Assembly (NCBI GenBank): GCA_016715985.1
Contig: JADJXD010000001.1
Span: 4,774,001-4,838,000 of the forward strand
Reading direction: 5' to 3'
Length of the DNA: 64,000 bases
DNA from: Saprospiraceae bacterium
Lineage (GTDB): Bacteria; Bacteroidota; Bacteroidia; Chitinophagales; Saprospiraceae
Under the pieces are notes generated by a model. It searched no databases and had not been told where the DNA came from. It saw nothing but the letters and a program-made list of their open reading frames with translations. Positions 9,143 to 18,300 of the stretch are shown in pieces. The position numbers and the translations under genes were made by a program. Numbering within the stretch: the first letter of the stretch is position 1; every line of letters starts with the position of its first letter.

Positions 9143-9233
9143 GTGAGGGCCATACGGCCAGCTCCTTCCGAACCCCCCCAGGGCAGAAATGCAGCAAGGG
9201 TAGGAAGTCGAGCGGTTCGGTATGTTCCCTCAC
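9143..9233 (+). ncRNA. ffs: Signal recognition particle RNA, small bacterial (4.5S) type
   Basis: The ends pair as GTGAGGG (9143-9149) with CCCTCAC (9227-9233). The apical part contains GCA-GAAA-TGC, a GNRA tetraloop hairpin, followed directly by AGCA, the asymmetric-loop motif bound by the Ffh M domain. The length of about 91 nt suits a 4.5S-type RNA without an Alu domain. It partners Ffh in co-translational targeting of membrane proteins. A T-rich tract follows the terminal helix; transaldolase begins only 33 bp later, so read-through into it is possible. Confidence 0.88.
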
Positions 9234-9266
9234 ATTTTTATTTTCACTTCTTCACAACTATCATTT

Positions 9267-9929
9267 ATGAAATTTTTTATTGATACAGCCAATCTTGATC
9301 AGATCAGAGAAGCAATGGATTTGGGTATTCTGGATGGAGTCACTACCAATCCATCCTTAATGGCTAAAGAAGGGATCACCGGACATAAAAACATTATGCT
9401 CCACTATAAAAAAATATGTAAAATTGTAGATGGGGGAGATGTATCCGCTGAAGTCATCGCAACGGATTATAAAACGATGGTAGAAGAAGGTAAAAAATTA
9501 GCTTCCATTGCTGAAAATATCGTTGTGAAAGTACCGATGATCAAAGAAGGTGTAAAAGCGATTGCCTATTTTTCTGAACATGGGATCGCGACCAACTGCA
9601 CATTGATATTTTCTGCCGGTCAGGCTATACTCGCTGCAAAAGCCGGTGCAACATACCTGTCCCCGTTTATTGGCAGGCTGGATGATGTTACCTGGGATGG
9701 GATGAAATTGATTGAAGAAATTGCTTCTATCTATTCTATGCAGGGGTACATGACAGAAATTCTGGCGGCATCTATACGTACACCACTACACATCGTTCAG
9801 GCCGCCAAAGCCGGTGCAGATGTGGTCACTTGTCCATTGAGTTCGATCTTAGGATTACTGAATCATCCTTTGACAGATATCGGACTTGCTAAATTTTTGG
9901 AAGACCACAATAAAGCAAACAATCTGTAA
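9267..9929 (+). CDS. tal: Transaldolase, small TalC/FSA type
   Basis: The 220-residue TIM-barrel enzyme begins MKFFIDTANL and carries VTTNPSL and the Schiff-base lysine Lys88 in IVVKVP. It moves a dihydroxyacetone unit between sugar phosphates in the non-oxidative pentose phosphate pathway; some relatives are fructose-6-phosphate aldolases. A longer frame from TTG 9222 would overlap the SRP RNA, so the ATG at 9267 is chosen. No separate -7 element is visible between ffs and this gene. The rpe gene of the same pathway lies near 19.5 kb. Confidence 0.9.
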   Translation: MKFFIDTANLDQIREAMDLGILDGVTTNPSLMAKEGITGHKNIMLHYKKICKIVDGGDVSAEVIATDYKTMVEEGKKLASIAENIVVKVPMIKEGVKAIAYFSEHGIATNCTLIFSAGQAILAAKAGATYLSPFIGRLDDVTWDGMKLIEEIASIYSMQGYMTEILAASIRTPLHIVQAAKAGADVVTCPLSSILGLLNHPLTDIGLAKFLEDHNKANNL

Positions 9930-10287
9930 AAAGCAGGTGGAAGGTGACATCCCTAATGGTGTTGCAAATTTATTTGCGACAGAAAAGTTTCTCGCTACCA
10001 ATTAAGCTGATAATTAAGCCACTGTTTCTTCAAAAGCATAATTTTGTTATAAATTATCTCAATCCATGTAATAATATTAGTAGGAAGTAGCAAATTTCGA
10101 CCACTGGGGTATAAGATTAGAATAGTAAGTAGTTTAGCACCTTATTAATTGAAAACTATAAAATTGAAAGATTAAATAAAAATAATTCTAAGTACCAATA
10201 AATATTCAATACCATGCATTTTGAATATATCAAAAATGATAAAATTTAAGCTTAGAATTATTACTTTTGCATAAGAATTAATCAAAT
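9930..10287. other. 358-bp gap ahead of the accessory cassette
   Basis: I see no gene here. The left part has short partial palindromes such as TTGCAAATTTATTTGCGAC. The right part holds an 8-bp inverted repeat and a -7 element that probably drive the cassette, listed separately. No tRNA remnant, direct repeat flanking the cassette or recombinase was seen, so how the cassette arrived is not visible. Confidence 0.6.
10202..10269 (+). promoter_or_regulatory. Promoter of the ATPase/TOPRIM/DUF262 cassette with an operator-like inverted repeat
   Basis: TACTTTTG at 10262-10269 is a perfect -7 element 18 bp before the ATG. Just upstream, ATATTCAA (10202-10209) and TTGAATAT (10221-10228) form an 8-bp inverted repeat with half-sites 19 bp apart, close to two helical turns. 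That is the geometry of a dimeric regulator site overlapping or abutting the -33 region. No regulator gene is adjacent; the operator role is inference. Confidence 0.45.
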
Positions 10288-11415
10288 ATGGTTTCCGAAA
10301 TACAATTCACTAATTATAAGATTTTCAAAGAAAAACAATCTTTGAAACTAAAACCAATAACTGTATTATTAGGAAAAAACAATTCTGGAAAAAGTGCAGT
10401 TGCAAAGCTACCATTGATGATTGGTGAATTGCTTAAAAATCAACCAATAAGTTTGAAAATAAGGGTAGGATCTGATAGTAGAAATTCAGTTGAATTAGGA
10501 TCGGCATTTAAAGATCTAGTTTACAATAGAAGCGAGATTGGAATTCTTACTTTATCGATGATAGCTGATAAAGAAATAATAGAGTGTTTGTTTAATCAAA
10601 GAGATGTACTTTTTGAATTAAAATTTAATGGAATTAGTATAGATTTGGATAATGAGTACTATATGACAATTCCGAGTAAAAAACTTGATTTGTCAAACTT
10701 CAGATTCAATACTGATTACATAGGTGCAATAAGAGTCACCCCAGATGGAGATTATCAGAATTCTGCTGAAAAGTTTGATAAAATTGGTATTAATGGGCAA
10801 AATGCATATCCAATCTTAATCCAAGATTATGAAAATGACAGTAAATTACTTAACAAGATTAGTCATTGGTATTCAGACAAATTTGAAGGTTGGAGAATAG
10901 ATATTAAAAAAATCGAATCGAGTGAAATAAAATATGAAGTTGTATTAGAAAATGGATTATCCAGTATTAATATCAAGCAGACTGGACAAGGCATTCATCA
11001 AGTACTACCTCTCATTGTTCGCTCATATATGCCTGAAACTTCACCTACTCTAATAGTTGTAGAAGAACCTGAAACACATTTGCATCCTGCAGCACATGGA
11101 GATCTGGCACAGAGATTTGTAGAGTCGGTGTTGGAAGATACTAATAAAAGGTATTTGATTGAGACACATTCTCAAAATTTTGTATTACGGATAAGAAGAC
11201 TTATTGCTGAAAAAAAGATTAAACCATCTGATGTAGTAATATATTACGCTGATTATAACGAAGATTCTAAAAGCAGTGAACTAAGTCTAATAGACATAGA
11301 CGAAAATGGAAATTTGCCTAATGATGATTGGCCTACTGGAGTTTTCAGCGAAGCATCGATAGAAGTTAGAGGGATATTAAACGCTCAAATGAAATATTCT
11401 AGCGTAGATGATTAA
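10288..11415 (+). CDS. AAA/ABC-type ATPase of the OLD-like (DUF3696/AAA_15) group
   Basis: The 375-residue protein is an SMC/ABC-fold ATPase. It has a Walker A motif at 28-35 (GKNNSGKS) soon after the MVSEIQFTNYKIF strand, and a Walker B with the diagnostic VVEEPETHLHP at about 257-267, then an IETHSQNFVLRI His-switch block. It lacks a TOPRIM domain of its own; the next gene overlaps by 8 bp and supplies a TOPRIM-like protein. Split ATPase/TOPRIM pairs are the layout of PARIS (AriA/AriB)-type systems. An anti-phage sensor ATPase role is inferred from this context. Confidence 0.8.
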   Translation: MVSEIQFTNYKIFKEKQSLKLKPITVLLGKNNSGKSAVAKLPLMIGELLKNQPISLKIRVGSDSRNSVELGSAFKDLVYNRSEIGILTLSMIADKEIIECLFNQRDVLFELKFNGISIDLDNEYYMTIPSKKLDLSNFRFNTDYIGAIRVTPDGDYQNSAEKFDKIGINGQNAYPILIQDYENDSKLLNKISHWYSDKFEGWRIDIKKIESSEIKYEVVLENGLSSINIKQTGQGIHQVLPLIVRSYMPETSPTLIVVEEPETHLHPAAHGDLAQRFVESVLEDTNKRYLIETHSQNFVLRIRRLIAEKKIKPSDVVIYYADYNEDSKSSELSLIDIDENGNLPNDDWPTGVFSEASIEVRGILNAQMKYSSVDD

Positions 11416-12388
11416 AGGAACTTGGATTAAAATAGATAGGGATGTTCTTGAAAATACTGAGTTTGATACATTAGTGTTTTTATTTGGTATATTGAGTTAT
11501 GATCCTATTAATACAGGTTTTAATAAAGCTAATTTTTTTATAAATGGGGCAATTGAAAATTTAGAGAATTTTAATAAGCTAAGTGATTCGTATAAAAAGT
11601 TGTTAGAACTTAATTTTGAAGATCAAGTAAATAATTCAATTAATTATAGAATTGTTTCAAATCATAAAGGAGAAAACAAAAAATTTCTAATACAGGAAGC
11701 CATCAGGTTCTTTCAAACACCTATTTCTATTATTTTAGAAAATAGCTTGAATGATGGATATTTTTTAAAAGCTATTTTCAAACATTTTGAACCAACAAGG
11801 AGACTTATTACTTTTTACAATAATGGTTGGATACAATTTGAAAATGCTGGAGGATATACTAATATTCAAAACTATATAGATGGAAGACTGCAAGCACTGA
11901 AAATATTTTCAGAAGAAAATAATTCTCAACCAAAGAAATATTTACGCTGTTTTGTAATGATGGATAGTGACAAAACATCTAAAGATTCGCCTTGGGGAAA
12001 GAAAAAGGAGTCATTAAAAGCGTTTTTGGAAGAAAACAATTCAATGGTTCATATTTTAAGTAAAAGAGCTATGGAAAATTATTTGCCTGATAATGCTATT
12101 CAAAAATTAAATAGCCATAATTATGAAGATCAAGAAAGAGAAATGACTCAATGGAAAAATAATCTACAAACTAAAATTTGGATAAATGATTATTTAGCTT
12201 TATCAAATGAAGAAAAAGATTACAAATATTTTTCTGAATTAGGCATGCCATTTGCGAAAAGAGAGATGCCTAAGTTTTTTGGTTATAATGATTTCACTGA
12301 TAAACAAGGATTATTAGAAAGAGAAGGTGGTACTGTTGACAAAAATGAATTTCTTGAAATCATCACTAAAATAGGTTCTTTATTATGA
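11408..12388 (+). CDS. TOPRIM/DUF4435-like protein of the accessory cassette
   Basis: I do not recognise the 326-residue protein as a whole. Its middle reads like a TOPRIM fold: Glu111 in SIILENSLNDGYFL, a GG motif at about 148-149, the DxD pair Asp186/Asp188 in FVMMDSDKT, then SKRAMENYLP at 218-227. The ENYL block also follows DxD in DUF4435 and OLD nucleases. The N-terminal 95 residues are an unknown domain. Its start overlaps the ATPase and its end overlaps the DUF262 gene by 4 bp (ATGA), so the three are translationally coupled. A nuclease or effector role is inferred. Confidence 0.65.
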   Translation: MIKGTWIKIDRDVLENTEFDTLVFLFGILSYDPINTGFNKANFFINGAIENLENFNKLSDSYKKLLELNFEDQVNNSINYRIVSNHKGENKKFLIQEAIRFFQTPISIILENSLNDGYFLKAIFKHFEPTRRLITFYNNGWIQFENAGGYTNIQNYIDGRLQALKIFSEENNSQPKKYLRCFVMMDSDKTSKDSPWGKKKESLKAFLEENNSMVHILSKRAMENYLPDNAIQKLNSHNYEDQEREMTQWKNNLQTKIWINDYLALSNEEKDYKYFSELGMPFAKREMPKFFGYNDFTDKQGLLEREGGTVDKNEFLEIITKIGSLL

Positions 12389-14028
12389 CAGAAAGAATTC
12401 AAGTAAAAACGGATAAAGCAAGAATTTCAGAATATATTTCAAATTTTGAAAAGGGCAATCTGCAAGTACCTGCCTTTCAAAGAGATTTTGTATGGACAAA
12501 TGATAAAAAAATTGAACTCTTTGATAGTATTAAAAAAGGATATCCGATTGGGTCAGTATTGCTTTGGAATCCATATTTTTCTGACGAATCTGAGTATGAT
12601 AAGTTTGGTAAAGATGCATTAGGATATTATGAAACTCCTAAACGCAATAATAACTCATTTTATATTTTGGATGGCTTTCAAAGGCTATCTACACTTATTG
12701 GTTGCTTAATAAATCCTGAGCGGGCCAAAATTAAAGGCATTAATAGAGATGATGAGAAATGGTTTAAAGAATTTAATATCATTTATAATCTTAAAGATGA
12801 AAGCTTTGAAATCAACAGGTCAAAAAACTTCGATAGTTTAAATTACTTTCAAGTACCTATATATAGATTGGTAGATGGTAAAGAGTTTTTTTACTTTCAA
12901 AAGCAACTCACATTATTTGAGGATGAATCTGAAGTAAAATTATTAATTGAGAGATATGAAGAAATGAGTCTTGTCTTCCAGAATTATGAAATTCCTAATA
13001 TAAATATTCATGGTGGATCAGTGTCAGAAGCGATTGATATCTTTCAGAGATTAAATTCTATGGGAGCTCCAATAACTACAGACTGGGTAGTTTCTGCAAG
13101 AGCGTTTGGAAAAGATCAAAGTTTTATACTAGGTGACCAAATTGATAATTTATTAGAACTTCAATTAAGTAAATATAATTTTGAAAATGTAAAACGAATG
13201 GTAATACTTCAGTGTATAACAAATTCATTTGATGGTGTTTACTTTGACCAATATTCAAAAAACAGTCATAAAAAGTTAGAAAACCTTGTAGATAGAGAAG
13301 ATTTTATAGATGTTACAAAAAAGACATTTGTCTCTATAGAAAAAGCTGTGAAATTTCTTTTTGAATATGTATATGTATTGGATAGTAAACTATTGCCATA
13401 TCCAAACCAATTGATATTTATCACTGATTTTTTTAATAAAGTAGAAAACCCAACAAGTGAACAATTGGAAAAATTAAAAGATTGGTTCTGGGTTACCACC
13501 TATTCAAATTATTTCACAATTTACAATTTGAGTAAGCAAAGAAAAGCTTATGAACATTTTCAAAAGTTCATTTTAGGAACTTCCGAAACTCCTTTATACT
13601 TTGACAGGCAAAATGAAGTGTTTGAATCATTAGAATTTCCTACTAAAATAGATATGGGGTCAGTCAGGGCCAAAGCATTAGCATTATTTATGCTTGGATA
13701 TCAAAATGATTTTATGAAATTAGATTCTGAAGTTGTGAATGGATATAAAAATTTCAAGTTATTTGATGGAAAAAGCAATGTTTCAGAAAATGCGGTTCTG
13801 GTTATTGACAAAATTACTTTTCCTATTGATAAAAGGAATAGAGATATTTGTAAAATAATCAAGAAAGAGGATTCGGGCAAATTTTTCATCTCAAATGAAT
13901 ATTGTCAATTAGATATTATTGAAAAAATATTTGGATCAAACAATCAGCTCGAAAGAAGAAGAATTAAAATTATTGAGAAAGAAGAAGAATTTTTCAGAAA
14001 ATATAATATTAAACAAACTAATTTTTAA
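12385..14028 (+). CDS. DUF262 (ParB-like/GmrS-type) protein of the accessory cassette
   Basis: The N-terminal 220 residues match DUF262: VPAFQRDFVWTNDKK at about 28-42 followed by GYPIGSVLLW, then ILDGFQRLSTLIG at 94-106 and IFQRLNSMGAPIT. The usual DGQQR is DGFQR here. DUF262 proteins often carry nuclease or NTPase activity, as in GmrSD type IV restriction and several anti-phage systems. I see no DUF1524 or HNH motif in the 300-residue helical C-terminal part, unlike GmrSD fusions. The gene closes the operon, with no other gene before the terminator at 14182. Confidence 0.78.
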   Translation: MTERIQVKTDKARISEYISNFEKGNLQVPAFQRDFVWTNDKKIELFDSIKKGYPIGSVLLWNPYFSDESEYDKFGKDALGYYETPKRNNNSFYILDGFQRLSTLIGCLINPERAKIKGINRDDEKWFKEFNIIYNLKDESFEINRSKNFDSLNYFQVPIYRLVDGKEFFYFQKQLTLFEDESEVKLLIERYEEMSLVFQNYEIPNINIHGGSVSEAIDIFQRLNSMGAPITTDWVVSARAFGKDQSFILGDQIDNLLELQLSKYNFENVKRMVILQCITNSFDGVYFDQYSKNSHKKLENLVDREDFIDVTKKTFVSIEKAVKFLFEYVYVLDSKLLPYPNQLIFITDFFNKVENPTSEQLEKLKDWFWVTTYSNYFTIYNLSKQRKAYEHFQKFILGTSETPLYFDRQNEVFESLEFPTKIDMGSVRAKALALFMLGYQNDFMKLDSEVVNGYKNFKLFDGKSNVSENAVLVIDKITFPIDKRNRDICKIIKKEDSGKFFISNEYCQLDIIEKIFGSNNQLERRRIKIIEKEEEFFRKYNIKQTNF

Positions 14029-14181
14029 TATTAAATTATTTTTGTAATCCAGTCTGACTTTTCAGGGGGCTGTATCAGTATATTTCTATAAATTTGTCGT
14101 AATTATAAATATGTTAAATAAAAATTTTAATTTTGGACGTATCTATTGATTACATTTTAAAAAAGAAAAGAACTTGTATTC

Positions 14182-14221
14182 AAAAAAAAAAGCCCGATGA
14201 AAGTTCCACCGGGCTTTTTTT
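14182..14221. terminator. Bidirectional terminator between the cassette and the dksA-like gene
   Basis: The stem AGCCCG (14191-14196) / CGGGCT (14210-14215) is flanked by a long A-run on the left and a T-run on the right, so it works for both convergent genes. Confidence 0.8.
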
Positions 14222-14239
14222 AATATTTATTATTCCTGA

Positions 14240-14959
14240 TTAATTATCATCATCATCATAATCTTCCGGCTCATCATCTGCGATCATATCGAGATCTTCA
14301 TCGGAATCTACATCATAGTTGTCATCATCTTCTTCATCGATGTTCAATTCGGCTTCATCCAGTTCTTTGATTACATCGAGTTCGGAGAATATTTTATCCA
14401 GATCATCATCATCCAGTGGATTAACAACCTTGGCAGTGCCAGATTTTTTGATTACTTTTGTAATAATAACCGGTTTTCTTGGTTCAGACTTTGTGGCAGA
14501 TTTTGGTTTTTCATCTTCCTCATCCAAATCGTCAAATCCCCTTTGTTTTTCTTTGGGCACTACCATGACATCTTTCATCTCTGACTGCGTTTTGGCAGTT
14601 ACGGATTTGGTTGTAGTGGGTACCGCCATCAGACGCTTTTTGTCTATCAGTTCTCCCGAAACCACACAAATCCCGTAAGATTTATTGTTGATTCTGATAA
14701 GTGCATTTTCCAGGTCCTGAATATATTTTCGTTGATGGTTTGCCATATTGTTGAGCATCTCAACTTCTGATTGCAAAGAAGAAAAATCTGTAATATCTTT
14801 TGCAAAGTCATCATTGTTGTTTTCAGTGATATCTTTCAGCTGATCTCTCAGACTTTGATATTGTTCTTTTGCCTTTTCAAGCTTTTTGTCGATAATATCT
14901 TTAAACTCTTTCAGATCTTCATCCGTGTATCTTGTGGTTACATTACCAGGTGCTGACAT
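14240..14959 (-). CDS. TraR/DksA-like protein without zinc ligands, acidic C-terminus
   Basis: The first 130 residues are a coiled-coil plus globular domain of the DksA/TraR family, with the Bacteroidota-type YGICVVSGELIDKKRLMAVP sequence. E. coli DksA binds zinc with four Cys; here only one Cys remains, as is common in this phylum. DksA proteins insert into the RNA polymerase secondary channel with ppGpp. Residues about 130-239 are a long acidic, low-complexity tail rich in Asp and Glu (many GAT/GAA repeats in the DNA), probably disordered. It has its own promoter. Confidence 0.75.
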   Translation of the reverse strand: MSAPGNVTTRYTDEDLKEFKDIIDKKLEKAKEQYQSLRDQLKDITENNNDDFAKDITDFSSLQSEVEMLNNMANHQRKYIQDLENALIRINNKSYGICVVSGELIDKKRLMAVPTTTKSVTAKTQSEMKDVMVVPKEKQRGFDDLDEEDEKPKSATKSEPRKPVIITKVIKKSGTAKVVNPLDDDDLDKIFSELDVIKELDEAELNIDEEDDDNYDVDSDEDLDMIADDEPEDYDDDDN

Positions 14960-14982
14960 ATAATAATTTTTTAAAATTTGTG

Positions 14983-15013
14983 CAAAAATATTCCAATAAA
15001 GCTTCTAAACAAA
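14983..15013 (-). promoter_or_regulatory. Promoter of the dksA-like gene
   Basis: On the minus strand TATTTTTG (14983-14990) is a perfect -7 element, and TTTG (15010-15013) lies 19 bp further upstream, giving both halves of a Bacteroidota promoter 23 bp before the ATG at 14959. Confidence 0.72.
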
Positions 15014-15335
15014 AAAAAGTTCAAAAATCATTTCATTTTCGTCATTTTTAATGCTTTCATAAGAGTTTAAGGGGCGTTTGGGGCAATTTTTGCTTTTTTC
15101 CTGATACAGAAATTCAAAAATCTTATGTTTATTTAAGGTTAAAATAATATCTTAATATCTAGAATGAGTTCCGTAATGAAAGTCAAAAGCACAAAAAAAT
15201 CAGCATTTTTGACGCCAAACCATAGCCATAACTATGGTGCGAAGTCAAAAGTGTACGTAGTGACTGATTTTGCAGTGATTTTGGGCTGTAATAGGAAAGT
15301 CATTTTAGATTTTTAGATAATAAACGATTTAATAT
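15014..15335. other. Divergent gap upstream of smc, with nested inverted repeats
   Basis: I see no gene here. At 15209-15248 there is an imperfect hairpin: TTGAC (15209-15213) with GTCAA (15244-15248) outside, and CCATAG (15220-15225) with CTATGG (15232-15237) inside. The string AAGTCAAAAG occurs at both ends of this area (15180-15189 and 15243-15252). It may be a regulator site or an old short repeat; no T-run follows, so it is not a terminator. Confidence 0.4.
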
Positions 15336-15343
15336 TACCTTTG
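15336..15343 (+). promoter_or_regulatory. -7 promoter element of smc
   Basis: TACCTTTG is a perfect TAnnTTTG match ending 7 bp before the smc ATG at 15351. Taking the same offset as in the SRP RNA gene (start 5 nt after the G), the mRNA leader would be about 3 nt, so smc is leaderless or nearly so. Confidence 0.65.
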
Positions 15344-15350
15344 CGACCGG

Positions 15351-18300
15351 ATGAGATTAAGAAGCTTATATATTAAAGGATTTAAGAGTTTTGCCAATGA
15401 AACGGTGCTCAATTTCAATGATGATGTCATTGGCGTTGTAGGCCCCAATGGTTCGGGCAAATCAAATATTGTAGATGCTATCCGTTGGGTTTTGGGTGAG
15501 CAAAAGGGAAAAGAACTTCGACTTGAAGCCATGTCGGATGTTATCTTTAATGGCACCAAAACCAAAAAAGAAGCGGCTGCAGCAACAGTATCTCTTACAT
15601 TCGAAAACGATAAAAATCTGCTGCCTACTGAATATAATAACGTCACTATTTCACGTATCTTATACAGAAGCGGAGAGTCTGAGTACAGGTTGAATAATGT
15701 CATTTGCCGTTTGAAAGATATCAATACGCTTTTGATGGATACGGGTATCGGGTCCAATTCGTATGCTATCATTGTATTGGGGATGGTGGATGATATTCTC
15801 GCTGACAAAGAGAATGCGAGAAGGCGTATGTTTGAGCAGGCTGCCGGTATATCCAAATACAAAGTCAGAAAACGCGAAACGCTCAGTAAACTAAAAAGTG
15901 CTGAAGAAGATCTCAACAGAATAGATGACCTTTTGTACGAGATAGATGGTAATCTGAAAAGCCTTGAAAAACAAGCTAAAAGAACACAAAAATATAACGA
16001 GCTTAAAACCCAGTATAAGGAATTAAGTATAAAACATGCCATACATTCCATCCAGTCACTGAAACACAGGTACAAACAATCCTCAGAGCAACTGAGACTG
16101 GAACAGGATAAATATAAGGAACTGGATGTGCAAATATACCAATTACAGGCAACTCTTGAAAAGGAAAAGAAAAAAAATCTTGATAAAGAACTCGAAGTAA
16201 GCAATAAACAAAAGGGTCTGGGTGATCTGATGCACAGAATCCGAACGCAGGAAGGTGAAAAAAGTCTCGTAGTTCAGAATATCGGATTTAAAAAGGTCAA
16301 TAAAAAAAATGTTGGAAGAACGATTGAAGAAAGTGAGCAGGAACTCTTAAAGCTGGAATCTGAAGCGTTATTACTCTTAAAGCGAATAGATCAGGAAAAA
16401 GCATCTGAGCAGGCATTTAAACAAAAATTGGAGAAATCTTCGGAATTATATAATGCCATTAAAGCCGAACATGCAAATGCTAAAAATATTTTTGACCAGA
16501 ATCAGGTTTACAGACAAGGAATAGAGAAAAAGATATTTGAGTACGATAAAAATATAGCTGTTTTACAAAATAACATCGAAAATACAACCGCAGAAACCGA
16601 GAGGAGAATGCAGGATCTTTCCTATAAAGAACAAAATCTGAAGGATGTAAAAGTACAGGCTGCTGAATTAAAAAATCAGTTGGATAATAAATCCAGAGAA
16701 TTTCAGCTTCTTTTAGAGCAGGAAAATCACAGAAAAGCAGCGATCAGTGAACTGGAAGTCAAAAGGGACAAGTTGACGGACACCGTAAATAAGGTGAATA
16801 GAGACCTGGATTCCAGAAAAAACGAATATGACCTTCTGAAAGGCATGATAGATAACTTTGAAGGATTTCCTGAATCCGTTCGCTTTTTGAGTGAGAACTG
16901 GCGGAAAGATCCGGTCATTCTTACAGATATCCTTCAGGTAGATGAGCCATATAAAGCGGCCATAGAACAGTATCTGGAAAGTTTTTTGAATTATTTTATA
17001 GTCAAAAACAGCGATGAAGCCACATCTGCTATCCGTATGCTGAGAGACGGTCAGAAGGGGAAAGCCAATTTTTTTCTGCTCGACGAAATCCCTTCTGTTG
17101 ATAGTCATAAAAATCATCCTGAATGGACAGTACCGGCTTTGGATAAAGTCCATGTTGAAGAGCAATATCAACCATTGATTACATATTTATTGAAAGATAC
17201 TTATGTTATCGATACGGATCTGGAAAGTTTTTCGTTCAGCTCTGAATATAAGGATTTGATATTTTTATCAGCTTCAGGGACTTTTCAACGATCATCCGTC
17301 GTTCTGTCCGGTGGTTCGGTCGGATTATTCGAAGGAAAAAAAATCGGTAGAAAACAGAATCTTGAGAAGCTCGGTAAAGACATTGAGCAAAGTCTTGTGT
17401 TAAAAACAGAGCAGGAAAAATTGTTTGTATCTGTGAAGTCAGACCTTGAATTGCTAAAATCCAAAGATCATCAAAAAAGTATTGAGACACTAAGAAAAGA
17501 GATTCAGGGCCTGGAAGAAAAAGCATTGAAATTCAATATGCAGGTGGACTCGTTTGAGACATTTAAAAAAGATGTTGAATCCAAAAACAAATTTTCAGCT
17601 CAGACGATAAAGGATTTTGAAACAAAAATGTCTGAAATCAGAACCGAAAAGGAAATCTTGGCTAATGATTTGAAATTGTCTTTACAAAATCATGGTTCGT
17701 CAGATAAGGAACTGGACAGTCTGTATCAAAAGTTATCTGTCGCCGGAGAGCATCTTAATCAGGATAATATTCAATTGATCAGACAACAAAATCTGATTGG
17801 GAATCTCTCTCAGGATCATACTTACAAAGAAGGCAGAGTAGCTGAATACAAACATAAAATTCAGGTTGACAAAAACAGACTGACCACAGAAGAGCGAGAA
17901 CAGATCGATCTGGAAGATCAGCTTTTAAGATTGGATGAAAGCCTTAAATTACTTTATACGGAGAAAAAAAATTATCAGGAGACACTGAGTGAAGCTGAAG
18001 AAGGATATTTTAAGGCAAGAAATGTCATCAATGAACTGGAAGAAAAAATCAGACAACTAACAAGAGTTCAAAATCAATTGCAACAAACTATCCAGACGCT
18101 GAAGGATGATTATACAGAAAGCAGGTTTCAGATAAATGCAGTAGGCGACAGACTGAAGATTGAGTTTGATGTAAATATAAACGATATCATCAATCAGGAA
18201 CCGGAATCAGATACAGACCTGGAGATGTTGACAGCAGAAGTAGAAAAAATACGCAACCGGATACTCAATTACGGAGAGATAAATCCACTCGCTGTTGAAA

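Noticed and set aside
10288..12388. Assigning the cassette to Gabija or Septu
   Set aside because: Gabija has ATPase and TOPRIM in one chain plus a UvrD-like helicase, and Septu has an HNH partner; neither is seen here.
14240..14959. Large plus-strand frame rich in Ser opposite the dksA-like gene
   Set aside because: It is the antisense shadow of the Asp/Glu-rich acidic tail; the minus strand has a family match and a promoter.
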